The notes below the pieces were generated by a model. It ran no database searches. It was not told the origin of the DNA and saw only the letters and a list, made by a program, of their open reading frames with translations. A stretch of 64,000 nt of DNA from contig NZ_JACICD010000001.1 of NCBI RefSeq assembly GCF_014195655.1, positions 162,682 through 226,681 on the forward strand, given 5' to 3'. Position 1 is the first letter of the stretch. Each line of letters starts with the position of its first letter. Below are positions 54,619-63,876 of the stretch, in pieces. The position numbers and the translations under genes are program-made. This DNA is from Ancylobacter tetraedralis. GTDB taxonomy: Bacteria; Pseudomonadota; Alphaproteobacteria; Rhizobiales; Xanthobacteraceae.

Positions 54619-56199
54619 ATGACCTCCGTCGACACCGCCGCGCTCGATCGCGTCATCGCGGACCTGCCGCGCCGCTACCCCGGTCCGGGCGGGGCGGTGG
54701 CGGTGGTGAAGGACGGCGTGCCGATCGTGCGCCATGGCTGGGGCTTCGCCAATCTGGAGACGCGCCAGCCCTATAGCCCGGCGACCATCGCCCCGCTCTG
54801 CTCCATCACCAAGCAGTTCACCTGCGCGACGCTGCTCGCGGTGGCGCCCGACCCGGCCGCGCTCGATCCGCTGGTCGCCGCCCAGCTGCCGCGGCTTGAC
54901 GGCGAGGTGCCGACGACGCGCGATCTCGCCAACAACCAGTCGGGCCTGCGCGACTACTGGGCGCTGAGCGTGCTGTGCGGGGCGATGCCGGAGGGCGCCT
55001 TCCGCCCGGCCGATGCGGTGCGGCTGATCGGGCTCACGCGCAGCCTGCATTTCCGCCCGGGCACGGCCTATTCCTATTCCAACGGCAATTTCCGCATGCT
55101 GGCGCTGGCCATCGAGCAGGCCAGCGGCCGCGATTTCGGCGACCTTCTCGCCGAGCGGCTGGTGGAACCGGCGGGCATGGAAACGGCGGTGTTCGCCCCC
55201 GAGACCGGTGCGCTGCCGGGCGGGGCCGTCGGCTATGAGGGCACGCTTGCCACCGGCTGGCGGGCCGGCATCAACCGCCTGCACTGGGCCGGCGACGCGG
55301 GCCTGTGCGCCTCGCTGGACGACATGATCGCCTGGGAGCGCTTCATCGACCGCACGCGCGAAGATCCCGACAGCCCCTATCAGCGCCTGTGCCGCCCGCC
55401 CGCGACGTTCCGGGACGGTTCGCCGGCCGGCTATCATCTCGGCCTCATCCGCCGCACCCGCTGGGGGCGGGCAATGAGCGGGCATGGCGGGGCGATCCGC
55501 GGCTGGCGGCTGGCGCGGCACTGGGTGCCCTCCGAGCGGCTGTCGGTCGCCATCGCCTTCAATCACGAGAGCGACAGCTTCGGTGCCGCCATGCACGTCA
55601 TTGCCGCCGCGCTGGGCGAGAGCGACCGGCCCGCGCGCTCTGTCGCGGCGGATGCGTGGGGCTTCGCCGGGAGCTTTCTCGACGACGCGACCGGCCTGCT
55701 GCTGGAGGTCGCCGTCAATGCCGACGGGACGCTCTCCGCCACCTATGATGGCGGGGCCGAGCTTCTGAGCGTCGGCGAGGACGGCGTCGCGCGCGGGCTG
55801 GACATGAGCCTGACCCGGCAGCCGGAGGGCATCCTCGTCGAGCGGCCGGACGATGCCATCCGTGCGCTGGCCCGCCCGCTGACCCGGGCACAGGGGCCCG
55901 GCGCGGGCGCGGACATCGCCGGGTTGTATCGCTCGGCGGAGCTGGAATCGGAGATGGAGATCGTGGAGGCGGGCGGCAGCTGGTTCGCCGGCTTTCGTGG
56001 CTTTCTCGGCGCCGGGCCGATGATGGCGCTGATGCCGGTGGGCGAGGATGTGTGGCGGCTGGCCTGCCACCGCTCGCTCGACGCGCCCGCGCCTGGCGAC
56101 TGGACGGTGCGGCTGAGCCGCGCGAATGGAGCGGTGACCGGGGTGAGCGTGGGCTGCTGGCTCGCCCGCGATGTTCTATTCGCCCGCTCCGGTGGTTGA
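54619..56199 (+). CDS. dap: D-stereospecific aminopeptidase (serine hydrolase, S12)
   Basis: A 526-residue penicillin-recognising-type hydrolase very like Ochrobactrum D-aminopeptidase, with the same opening (DLPRRYPGPGGAVAVVKDG), ANNQSGLRDYWALSVLCGA and DAGLCASLDDMIAWE. The SxxK nucleophile motif is SITK in CSITKQFTCA (about residue 61), the YxN motif is YSN in YSYSNGN, and HGG in MSGHGGAIRGW replaces KTG. Two further beta-barrel domains complete the usual three-domain protein. It releases N-terminal D-amino acids from peptides. It follows the M32 gene closely and is probably co-transcribed. Confidence 0.94.
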   Translation: MTSVDTAALDRVIADLPRRYPGPGGAVAVVKDGVPIVRHGWGFANLETRQPYSPATIAPLCSITKQFTCATLLAVAPDPAALDPLVAAQLPRLDGEVPTTRDLANNQSGLRDYWALSVLCGAMPEGAFRPADAVRLIGLTRSLHFRPGTAYSYSNGNFRMLALAIEQASGRDFGDLLAERLVEPAGMETAVFAPETGALPGGAVGYEGTLATGWRAGINRLHWAGDAGLCASLDDMIAWERFIDRTREDPDSPYQRLCRPPATFRDGSPAGYHLGLIRRTRWGRAMSGHGGAIRGWRLARHWVPSERLSVAIAFNHESDSFGAAMHVIAAALGESDRPARSVAADAWGFAGSFLDDATGLLLEVAVNADGTLSATYDGGAELLSVGEDGVARGLDMSLTRQPEGILVERPDDAIRALARPLTRAQGPGAGADIAGLYRSAELESEMEIVEAGGSWFAGFRGFLGAGPMMALMPVGEDVWRLACHRSLDAPAPGDWTVRLSRANGAVTGVSVGCWLARDVLFARSGG

Positions 56200-56308
56200 T
56201 CCTTCCGGTGGATCGAGCGGGTGCGTCGCGGCAGTGGATTGAGGCCTGCCGGCAAAGCCGCGATGATGCGCCCCCAAAGCCCGCGCGGTTCCGGAGATTC
56301 GTCGCCTC

Positions 56309-57289
56309 ATGCTCAACCGCCTGCTGCGCCACCCCGTGATGCTGATCGTCGGCGTTCTGGTGGGGCTGTTCGTTCTCTACGAGATCAGCGTCCGCTATGT
56401 CGCCTATACGGCGGACGCCTATGTGATGAGCAACATCATCGTCATGGCTTCCGAGATCGAGGGGCCGGTTTCCAGGCTCGCGGTGCAGGACAACCAGCCG
56501 GTGGATGAAGGCCAGCTGCTGTTCGAGATCGAGAAGACGCCCTATCGTCTCAAGGTGCAGCAGACGCAGGCGGCGCTGGCGCAGGCCCAGGCCGACCTCG
56601 ATCTGGCGCGGGACGAGGTGAAGGCCTCGCAGGCCGGCGTCGGTTCCGCGCAGGCGGTGCTGACCAATGCGCAGGCCCAGCTTGGGCGCACAAAGTCGCT
56701 CAACAACGAGGGCTTCTCCACCGAGGCCAGTCTCGACGTCGCCACCCGCGATGTCGCCACCGCCACCGCCAACGTGCTCACCGCGCAGGCCGCGCTGGAC
56801 GTCGCCAACCGCCGCGTCGCGGTGGCCGGCGCCGTCATCGCCTCGGCGCAGGCCGATCTTGCGCGGGCGCAGTACGAATTCTCCAAGACCACCGTGGCGG
56901 CGCCCCGCGCCGGCCGCATCGCGCCCTTCGTCACCCGGCAGGGGGATTATCTCCAGCCCGGCACGGAAGTGCTGGCGGTGGTGACCGGGGATCGCCGGCG
57001 CGTGGTCGCCAACGTGTTCGAGCGCCATCTCGCGCGCATCCGCCTCGGGCAGCGGGTCTGGCTGACGCTGGGCTCGGACCCGTGGGTCATCCATCACGGC
57101 CGGGTCAGCGGCATCGCCGCCGGGATCTCGCGCTCGCCCAGCAATCCGCAGGTGGTGCCCTATGTCGAGCCGACCACGGACTGGGTGCGGCTGCCGCGCC
57201 GCTTCCCCATCGAGATCACGCTCGACGACTGGCCGGCGGATCTGGGGTTGTTCAACGGCGCGGATGCCCGCGTGCTGATCTGGTTCTGA
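56309..57289 (+). CDS. Membrane fusion protein (HlyD/AaeA-like) of an efflux pump
   Basis: A 326-residue periplasmic adaptor. An N-terminal membrane anchor (VMLIVGVLVGLFVLYEISV, residues 9-27) precedes a split lipoyl domain, a long helical hairpin rich in Ala/Gln (QTQAALAQAQADLDLARDEVKASQAG) and a beta-barrel (VVANVFERHLARIRLGQRVWLTL). It is two bases before the FUSC membrane protein gene, so the two form an AaeAB-type efflux pair, probably for aromatic acids or similar organic anions. Confidence 0.9.
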   Translation: MLNRLLRHPVMLIVGVLVGLFVLYEISVRYVAYTADAYVMSNIIVMASEIEGPVSRLAVQDNQPVDEGQLLFEIEKTPYRLKVQQTQAALAQAQADLDLARDEVKASQAGVGSAQAVLTNAQAQLGRTKSLNNEGFSTEASLDVATRDVATATANVLTAQAALDVANRRVAVAGAVIASAQADLARAQYEFSKTTVAAPRAGRIAPFVTRQGDYLQPGTEVLAVVTGDRRRVVANVFERHLARIRLGQRVWLTLGSDPWVIHHGRVSGIAAGISRSPSNPQVVPYVEPTTDWVRLPRRFPIEITLDDWPADLGLFNGADARVLIWF

Positions 57290-57291
57290 CG

Positions 57292-58281
57292 ATGGATGAC
57301 GTCACCCGGCAGGCATTCGCCACGGCCACGGGTGTTCTGGCCGCCGTCTATCTCGCGTTGTGGATGCACCTGCAGGACCCCTACTGGGCGGCGCTGAGCG
57401 TCCTGATCATCGCCAATGTCGACCGCGACGCGCTGTTCACCAAGGGCGTGCTGCGCATGGCCGGCACCGCGGTGGGCATCGCTCTCGGCTATTCCATCGG
57501 CCAGTGGATGGAGGGACAAGCGTGGATGCAGCTGACGCTGGTGGCGGTGGCGGCGGCGATCGGCACCTATTGCCGCCAGCGCAGCGCCTATGGCTACGCC
57601 TGGTTCTACGGCGGGCTGACCTTCGCCCTGCTCATCCTCTACACCATGGTGCAGCCGCAGGACCTGTACGACTTCGCGCATTATCGCTTCTACGAAATCC
57701 TCATCGGCGTGGTGTGCGGCACGCTGTCGAGCTGGGCGCTGGGTCCGCGCGCGGGCGGGCTGCCCGCCCATATCGTGGCGCAGGCGGCCGGCTCCACCGC
57801 CGAGAATGCCCGCCGCCAGTCCTTCGTCGCGGCGCTCGGCGCCACGACCATCGTCATCACCTGGGCCCTGTTCGATCTGCCCCAGCTGCCGCAGGTGTTG
57901 ATTTCCAGCCTCGTCGTGCTGGATGCCGACCCGCTGGCCACCCGCCATCGCGGCGTGCAGCGCATTTTCGGCTGCATCATCGGCGGCACCGCTGGCATCG
58001 CCGTGGTGATGCTGGACGCGTCGGGCCAGGTGTGGTGGACGGCGGCGCTGTTCCTGGGCGTCTTCACCTTCGCCCGGCTGCATCTGACGAAATCGCCGCA
58101 GGCCTATATCGGCACGCAGTCGGCCATCGCCTATCTCGTCACGCTGGTCGGCGCGGGCCCGCCGACCACGCTGGACCCGCCGATCGACCGGCTGGTCGGC
58201 ATCGTCATCGGCGTCAGCATCATCACCGTTCTGGTCTGGGCGCTGAACCCGCCGAAGCCCGCGATCGAGGCCGGGGCCTGA
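57292..58281 (+). CDS. FUSC-family (AaeB-like) efflux membrane protein
   Basis: A 329-residue membrane protein with about ten helices. An N-terminal FUSC half (LAAVYLALWMHLQDPYWAALSVLIIANVDRDALFTKGVLRMAGTAVG, residues about 15-60) and a second half (GVQRIFGCIIGGTAGIAVVMLD) are both present. It is shorter than E. coli AaeB (about 650) because the large cytoplasmic insert is missing. It partners with the HlyD-type protein encoded just upstream. The stop is followed by an extended nested hairpin shared with the converging RND gene. Confidence 0.88.
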   Translation: MDDVTRQAFATATGVLAAVYLALWMHLQDPYWAALSVLIIANVDRDALFTKGVLRMAGTAVGIALGYSIGQWMEGQAWMQLTLVAVAAAIGTYCRQRSAYGYAWFYGGLTFALLILYTMVQPQDLYDFAHYRFYEILIGVVCGTLSSWALGPRAGGLPAHIVAQAAGSTAENARRQSFVAALGATTIVITWALFDLPQLPQVLISSLVVLDADPLATRHRGVQRIFGCIIGGTAGIAVVMLDASGQVWWTAALFLGVFTFARLHLTKSPQAYIGTQSAIAYLVTLVGAGPPTTLDPPIDRLVGIVIGVSIITVLVWALNPPKPAIEAGA

Positions 58282-58302
58282 GGGGGCGGACGGCCCGTGG
58301 TG

Positions 58303-58377
58303 GGCCGGCCGGAAAGAGCGAATGCCCCGGTGCCGAGGGGGGCGTATCGGCACCGGGTCCTGACTTTCCGGCCGGCC
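58303..58377. terminator. Nested double stem-loop between converging FUSC and RND genes
   Basis: The outer arms (58303-58316 and 58364-58377) are exact complements over 14 bp. Inside them a second pair (58326-58336 and 58347-58357) is exact over 11 bp. It fills the short space between two converging stops, so a bidirectional terminator is likely. Confidence 0.75.
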
Positions 58378-58386
58378 GCAGGTGGC

Positions 58387-61300
58387 TCACTCCGCCGGAT
58401 GGGCGGCGGGGGCGAGCACCTCGCCGTGCTGGCGCAGCTTGCGGTTGCCCGCGAGCCTACGCAGCAGCACATAGAAGACGGGCGTGAGGAACAGCCCGAA
58501 GAAGGTCACGCCGATCATGCCGGCAAACACCGCCACGCCCATGGCGTGCCGCATCTCGGCGCCCGCGCCGGTGGAGAGCACCAGCGGCAGCACGCCCATG
58601 ATGAAGGCGAAGGACGTCATCAGGATCGGCCGCAGCCGCAGCCGGCTCGCCTCGATCGCCGCTTCCACGGGAGTGCGCCCCTGGAATTCCAGTTCGCGGG
58701 CGAACTCTACGATCAGGATCGCGTTCTTCGCCGAGAGGCCCACCAACACCACCAGCCCGATCTGGGTGAAGATGTTGTTGTCGCCATGGCCCAGCCACAC
58801 GCCGAACAGCGCGGCGAGAAGGCCCATCGGCACGATCATGATGATGGCGATCGGCAGGGTGAGGCTCTCATACTGCGCCGCCAGCACGAGAAAGACGAGC
58901 AGCAGGGCGAGAGGGAACACCAGCACCGCCGAATTGCCGGCGAGGATCTCCTGGTAGGTGAGGTCGGTCCATTCATAGTCGAAGCCCGGCGGCAGCACTT
59001 CGGCGGCTATCCGCTTGGCCGCATCCTGCGCCTGGCCCGAGGAGAAGCCGGGCGCCGGCGAGGCGTTGAAGTCGGCGGTCAGGAAGCCGTTATAGCGCTG
59101 GGCGCGTTCCGGCCCCGCCGTCATCTCCACCTTGAGCAGGGCCGAGAGCGGGATCATCTCGCCGCTCGTCGCGCGCACCTTCAGCTGTCCGATGTCCTCC
59201 GGCTTGGAGCGGAAGGGCGCGTCGGCCTGGGCACGTACCGAGTAGGTGCGGCCGAACTTGTTGAAGTCGTTCACATAGAGCGAGCCGAGATAGACCTGCA
59301 GCGTCTCGAACACCGACTGGATCGGCACGCCGAGCTGGCGGGCCTTGGTGCGGTCCACATTGGCGAAGAGCTGCGGCACGTTGATCTGGAAGGTGCTGAA
59401 CTGCCCCACCAGTTCGGGTGCCTGCATCGCCTTGGCCATGAACGCGTTGGTGACGTCGGCAAGCGCCTCGTAGCCGCGGCCGGCCCGATCCTCGATCTGC
59501 AGCTTGAAGCCGCCGACCACGCCGAGGCCCTGCACCGGCGGGGGCGGGAACATGGCGATGAACGCGTCCTGGATCGCGCCGTATTTCTTGTTCAGCGACA
59601 TGGCGATGGCGCCGGCGCTGAGCGAGGGGTCCGTGCGTTCCTCGAACGGCTTCAGGGTCGAGAACACGATGCCGGCATTGGACGAGTTGGAGAAGCCGGC
59701 GATCGACAGGCCGGGGAAGGCGACCGCGTTGGCGACGCCCGGCTCGGCCAGCGTGATCTCCGTCATCTTGCGGATGACCTCCTCCGTGCGGTCGAGCGTG
59801 GCGCCGTCCGGCAGCTGGGCGAAGCCGACCAGATACTGCTTGTCCTGCGCCGGCACGAAGCCCGAGGGCACCGCCTGGAACAGCCACCAGGTGGCGCCGA
59901 GCATCACGATGTAGAAGATCATGACGAGGCTTTTCACCTTCAGCGCCCCGCGCACGCCGCTGCCATAGCCGCTGGAGCCCCGCGCGAACACGTAGTTGAA
60001 GCCGCGGAAGAACCAGCCGAACAGGAAGTTGATCACCCGCTGCAGACCGTCGGGCTCGGCATGGTGGCCCTTCAGGAGCAGCGCGGCCAGCGCCGGCGAC
60101 AGGGTCAGCGAGTTGATCGCCGAAATCACCGTCGAGATGGCCACGGTCAGCGCAAACTGCCGGTAGAACTGGCCCGACAGGCCGGAGATGAAGGCCAGCG
60201 GCACGAACACCGCCACCAGCACCAGTGCGATGGCGATGATGGGGCCCGAAACCTCGCTCATCGCCCGGTAGGCGGCGTCGCGCGGGGAGAGCCCGTTCTC
60301 GATATTGCGCTCGACATTCTCCACCACGACGATGGCGTCATCGACCACGATGCCGATGGCCAGCACCAGCCCGAACAGGCTCAGCGCGTTGATCGAGAAG
60401 CCGAATATGTACATCACCGCGAAGGTGCCGACGATGGAGACCGGCACGGCGAGCAGCGGGATGATCGAGGCGCGCCAGGTCTGCAGGAACACCACGACGA
60501 CGATGACGACGAGGAACACCGCCTCGAACAGCGTGTGCACCACCGCCTCGATGGAGGCGTCGACGAAGCGGGTCGTGTCGTAGACGATGGCGTAGTCGAC
60601 GCCTTCCGGCATCGTCTTCTTCACTTCCTCCATCGTCTTGCGCACGTTCTCGGCGATTTCCAGCGCGTTGGAGCCCGGCGCCTGGAACACGCCGATGCCG
60701 ACCGCCTGCTTGTTGTCGAGCAGCGAGCGGAGCGCGTAGTCGGCGGCACCGAGCTCGATGCGGGCAACGTCGCGCAGACGCACGATCTGCCCGTCCGAAC
60801 CCGTCTTCACGACGATCTCGCCGAACTCCTCCTCGGTCTCCAGCCGGCCCTGCGCATTGACGGAGAGCTGAAGCTCGACGCCTTCGGCGGCGGGGGAGGC
60901 GCCGACGATGCCGGCGGCGGCCTGCACGTTCTGCGCGCGGATCTCGCTGACCACGTCGCCAGCGGAAAGGCCATGCTCGGCGATCTTCTGCGGGTCGAGC
61001 CAGACCCGCATCGAGTAGTCGCCGGCGCCGAAAATGTCGATCTGGCCGACGCCGGCGATGCGCGCCAGCCGGTCCTTCACGTTCAGCACGGCATAGTTGC
61101 GCAGATAGGTGATGTCGTAGCGGTCATTGGGCGAGACGAGGTGCACCACCATGATGAAGTTCGGCGAGCTTTTCGCCGTGGTCAGCCCAAGGCTGCGCAC
61201 CTCTTCCGGCAGGCGGGGCTCGGCCTGGGCGACGCGGTTCTGCACCAGCTGCGTCGCCTTGTCCGGATCGGTGCCCAGCTTGAAGGTGACGGTCAGCATC

Positions 61301-61569
61301 ATCACGCCGTCCGTGGTGGCCTGGGAGGACATGTAGAGCATGTCCTCGACGCCGTTGATCTGCTCCTCGATGGGCGTGGCCACCGTCGCCGCGATCACCT
61401 TGGGGCTGGCGCCGGGATATTGCGCGCGAACGATGACCTGCGGCGGCACCACATCGGGATATTCCGAAATGGGCATGACGCGCAGCGCGAGAAGCCCCGC
61501 GACGAAGATGAGCACCGAGAGCACGCCCGCGAAGATCGGCCGGTCGATGAAGAATTTGGACAGATTCAT
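58387..61569 (-). CDS. RND multidrug efflux permease (AcrB/MexF-type, HAE1)
   Basis: A 1060-residue inner-membrane pump with the twelve-helix RND layout and two large periplasmic loops. The N-terminus MNLSKFFIDRPIFAGVLSV is typical. The proton-relay aspartates are in GIVVDDAIVVVENVE (about residue 405), and the relay lysine is in GLSAKNAILIVEFA (about 940). GGGGAGGACGCT precedes the ATG. The adaptor gene lies upstream on the same strand with 151 bp between, filled by two hairpins. No TolC-type outer-membrane channel gene is visible, so the pump must borrow one. Confidence 0.95.
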   Translation of the reverse strand: MNLSKFFIDRPIFAGVLSVLIFVAGLLALRVMPISEYPDVVPPQVIVRAQYPGASPKVIAATVATPIEEQINGVEDMLYMSSQATTDGVMMLTVTFKLGTDPDKATQLVQNRVAQAEPRLPEEVRSLGLTTAKSSPNFIMVVHLVSPNDRYDITYLRNYAVLNVKDRLARIAGVGQIDIFGAGDYSMRVWLDPQKIAEHGLSAGDVVSEIRAQNVQAAAGIVGASPAAEGVELQLSVNAQGRLETEEEFGEIVVKTGSDGQIVRLRDVARIELGAADYALRSLLDNKQAVGIGVFQAPGSNALEIAENVRKTMEEVKKTMPEGVDYAIVYDTTRFVDASIEAVVHTLFEAVFLVVIVVVVFLQTWRASIIPLLAVPVSIVGTFAVMYIFGFSINALSLFGLVLAIGIVVDDAIVVVENVERNIENGLSPRDAAYRAMSEVSGPIIAIALVLVAVFVPLAFISGLSGQFYRQFALTVAISTVISAINSLTLSPALAALLLKGHHAEPDGLQRVINFLFGWFFRGFNYVFARGSSGYGSGVRGALKVKSLVMIFYIVMLGATWWLFQAVPSGFVPAQDKQYLVGFAQLPDGATLDRTEEVIRKMTEITLAEPGVANAVAFPGLSIAGFSNSSNAGIVFSTLKPFEERTDPSLSAGAIAMSLNKKYGAIQDAFIAMFPPPPVQGLGVVGGFKLQIEDRAGRGYEALADVTNAFMAKAMQAPELVGQFSTFQINVPQLFANVDRTKARQLGVPIQSVFETLQVYLGSLYVNDFNKFGRTYSVRAQADAPFRSKPEDIGQLKVRATSGEMIPLSALLKVEMTAGPERAQRYNGFLTADFNASPAPGFSSGQAQDAAKRIAAEVLPPGFDYEWTDLTYQEILAGNSAVLVFPLALLLVFLVLAAQYESLTLPIAIIMIVPMGLLAALFGVWLGHGDNNIFTQIGLVVLVGLSAKNAILIVEFARELEFQGRTPVEAAIEASRLRLRPILMTSFAFIMGVLPLVLSTGAGAEMRHAMGVAVFAGMIGVTFFGLFLTPVFYVLLRRLAGNRKLRQHGEVLAPAAHPAE

Positions 61570-61615
61570 AGCGTCCTCCCCCCAAGGAGGCGTTGCCAGC
61601 CAGCGCTGGATCCAG

Positions 61616-61651
61616 AGTCTTCCCGGCGAACTCCTGTTCGGCGGGAAGACT
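61616..61651. repeat. Hairpin in the RND adaptor-pump spacer
   Basis: Arms 61616-61630 and 61637-61651 pair over 15 positions with one mismatch and a six-base loop. It may form an mRNA structure between the adaptor and the pump. Confidence 0.75.
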
Positions 61652-61665
61652 CCAAGTGTTGCTAC

Positions 61666-61716
61666 AACGCGTTTTCGTCACGCGAACCGGAATTCACGTC
61701 GCGCGAAAACGCTTTA
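61666..61716. repeat. Intergenic palindromic repeat of a type common in Hyphomicrobiales
   Basis: GCGTTTTCG (61669-61677) and CGAAAACGC (61704-61712) are perfect outer arms, with inner arms CGCGA (61681-61685) and TCGCG (61699-61703). The overall pattern, including the central CGCGAACCGG, resembles a short palindrome dispersed in large numbers in intergenic DNA of Bradyrhizobium-like genomes. It ends five bases before the adaptor stop. Confidence 0.6.
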
Positions 61717-61720
61717 GAGG

Positions 61721-63031
61721 TCAGCGCGCGGCGACCGAGGTGGCGTCGTCCGTCGGCTTGCCGGCGGAAGCGGTTTCCATGGGCACGATCTCGGGCGCGA
61801 GCAGCGCGCCGGGGCGCACCCGCTGCAGGCCGTTCACGACGATGCGCTCGCCTTCCTTGAGCCCGCTGGCGACCACGCGCATGCCCTCGGCCGGCGCGCC
61901 GAGCTTGATCTCACGATAGGTCGCCTTGTCGTCCGCTCCGACCACGAAGACGAACTTCTTGTCCTGGTCGGTGCCGATGGCGCGCTCGTTGATGACGAGG
62001 GCGGGCTCGGCGCGGGCGCGGCCCATGCGGACCCGGGCGAACTGGCCGGGAACGAGCCGGCCGTCCTTGTTGTCGAACACCGCGCGCAGGCGGAACGTGC
62101 CGGTCGTGGTCTCGACCTGGTTGTCGACCAGCTGGAGATGGCCGGTGACCGGCTTGCCGCCGGTGGTGGCGGTGACGATCTCGACCGGAATGCGGGCGAT
62201 CTCGCCCAGCACGTCGCCGGTCCCGAGCGTGGCGAGCGCCTCGCCCACCGCGTTTTCATCGGCCGCGAAGCCGACATAGATCGGATCGACCGAGACCAGC
62301 GTGGTCAGCACCGGCGAGGTCGGGCCGGCGGCGACGAGATTGCCGACCGTGACGTCGATGCGACCGACGCGGCCATCCACCGGCGCGCGCACCTCGGTAT
62401 AGCCGAGATCGAGCCGGGCGGTGTGGACGGCGGCTTCCGCGGCGCGCAGATTGGCCTTGGCCTCGTTGTGATTGTTGGTGCGCTGGTCGATGTCCTGCAC
62501 CGAGACGACCTTGGCGTCGACCAGCTTCTGGCCGCGTTCAAGCTCGTTCTTGGTGAGCAGCACGCGCGCCTCGGATGCGGTCGCCTGCGCCTCGGCGCGG
62601 TCCAGCGCGGCCTTGAACGGCTCGGGGTCGATGGTGAACAGCAGGTCGCCCTGCTTCACCAGCGCGCCTTCGCGGAAGTGCACGGACTGCACCGCACCGG
62701 CGACGCGCGGACGCACCTCCACCCGCTCGACCGCCTGCAGGCGGCCGGAGAACTCGTCCCACTTCATGGTGTCGCGGTTTTTCAAGACCGCGACCGACAC
62801 CGGCACGCCCTGCGGCGCCTGGACCTGCGCGGGGGCGGGGTCGGTGGCGAGCGCCGCGCTGATCGGCCAGGCGAACCACACGGCGGCGGCAGTCGCGGTG
62901 GTGGCGAGGCTGATGGCAAGGCCGGCATCGCGCCAGCGGCGGCGGGCGGGCGGCGCGGCACGATCGCGGGCGATTTCGGCGCGTACGATCTCCGGCACGG
63001 CGACATGGTTGCGGGTGCGATCATCGGTCAT
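61721..63031 (-). CDS. RND efflux adaptor (AcrA/MexE-type membrane fusion protein)
   Basis: A 436-residue periplasmic adaptor. An N-terminal hydrophobic segment (AGLAISLATTATAAAVWFAWPI, about residues 35-58) anchors it in place of a lipobox. VEVRPRVAGAVQSVHFREGALVKQGDLLFTIDPEPF forms the lipoyl half, followed by a helical hairpin and LGYTEVRAPVDGRVGRIDVTVGNLV. ATG at 63031 is chosen; the longer open frame upstream overlaps the hydrolase-like gene. It lies between the hydrolase-like gene (17 bp) and the pump gene. Confidence 0.92.
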   Translation of the reverse strand: MTDDRTRNHVAVPEIVRAEIARDRAAPPARRRWRDAGLAISLATTATAAAVWFAWPISAALATDPAPAQVQAPQGVPVSVAVLKNRDTMKWDEFSGRLQAVERVEVRPRVAGAVQSVHFREGALVKQGDLLFTIDPEPFKAALDRAEAQATASEARVLLTKNELERGQKLVDAKVVSVQDIDQRTNNHNEAKANLRAAEAAVHTARLDLGYTEVRAPVDGRVGRIDVTVGNLVAAGPTSPVLTTLVSVDPIYVGFAADENAVGEALATLGTGDVLGEIARIPVEIVTATTGGKPVTGHLQLVDNQVETTTGTFRLRAVFDNKDGRLVPGQFARVRMGRARAEPALVINERAIGTDQDKKFVFVVGADDKATYREIKLGAPAEGMRVVASGLKEGERIVVNGLQRVRPGALLAPEIVPMETASAGKPTDDATSVAAR

Positions 63032-63048
63032 GGCAAAGTCTCCCGGCC

Positions 63049-63876
63049 TCAGGCCTGAACGGTGCGGACGGCGGCGGCAGGTGCGGGCGCCGTCAGGAAT
63101 GTGGTGAACAGCGGCAGCAGCGTCTGCGCCCAGGGGGGCAGGCTGGCCGCATCCGGCGGGCCGTCCGGCGGCCAGTCGGAGGGATCGGAAACGACGTGGC
63201 TCTGCACCGGCACGCCACAACTGCCGAGGCGCTGGCCATATTCAACGCTCTCGTCATGCATCGGACAATCGTCCGAGGTGAGGATGAGCGCGGGGGCGAT
63301 GCCGGCCAGGCGCCGCGAACCGAGCGGCGCGGCATAGGGGTGGGCGGCCTTGTCGGCGGTGCCGAGATAGAAATGCCAACCATCCGCCCATTTGCAGCCC
63401 GCCTCGCCCACGGCCGCGGCACGGATCGAGTGCGAGCCGAGGCACGGATCCAGCATGGGCGAAATGAGGATCTGCCCGGCAATGGGCGGGCGGTGCTGAT
63501 CACGCGCCATCAGCGTGAGGGCGGTGGCGATGTTGGCCCCCGCCTCCTCGCCGGCCACGAACAGCCGGGCGCCGCGGCCCGCCCAGCGCGCCCGCTGGCG
63601 ATAGAGCAGGTCGAGCGCGGCGAAGCTCACATTGAGCGCGGCGGGAAAGGGATGCTCGGGCGCCAGCGGATAATCGATCGAGACGACCACGGCGCCGGCC
63701 TCCGCCATGGTGCGGCAGATCATGGCGCCGCAGTCTAGATCGCCGCAGGTGAAGGTGCCGCCATGCAGGTGCAGCACGAGCGGGGTCGGGCGCAGCGCCG
63801 CGCCGGCCCGGTAGACGCGGACCGGCAACGCCGTCCCGTCCAGATCCAGCTTGTCCTCGGTCCACAGCGCCGACAT
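63049..63876 (-). CDS. Alpha/beta-hydrolase-fold (HSL-like) protein lacking the serine nucleophile
   Basis: A protein of about 275 residues related to hormone-sensitive-lipase-type esterases. The oxyanion HGG motif is present in LVLHLHGGTFTCGD (about residue 40), and YPLAPEHPFPAAL follows as usual. The nucleophile elbow, normally GDSAGG, reads GEEAGAN, with Glu (63544-63546) where Ser should be. The acid (DDCPMHDES) and a histidine (QSHVVSDP) are in family positions. It is therefore probably not an esterase, and may bind a ligand. ATG at 63876 follows AAGGTGAG; the frame stays open to 63996 (GTG), so a longer protein is possible. It heads the RND operon. Confidence 0.78.
   Translation of the reverse strand: MSALWTEDKLDLDGTALPVRVYRAGAALRPTPLVLHLHGGTFTCGDLDCGAMICRTMAEAGAVVVSIDYPLAPEHPFPAALNVSFAALDLLYRQRARWAGRGARLFVAGEEAGANIATALTLMARDQHRPPIAGQILISPMLDPCLGSHSIRAAAVGEAGCKWADGWHFYLGTADKAAHPYAAPLGSRRLAGIAPALILTSDDCPMHDESVEYGQRLGSCGVPVQSHVVSDPSDWPPDGPPDAASLPPWAQTLLPLFTTFLTAPAPAAAVRTVQA

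Noticed and set aside
53008..56070. 1020-codon open frame antisense to the M32 peptidase and D-aminopeptidase genes
   Set aside because: It spans two well-recognised genes on the opposite strand and its product is compositionally biased, as expected of a shadow frame.
58297..61860. 1187-codon open frame antisense to the RND pump gene
   Set aside because: It is a mirror of the GC-rich codon pattern of the pump. The translation is low-complexity (His/Arg/Asp/Gly) with no family match and no ribosome site.
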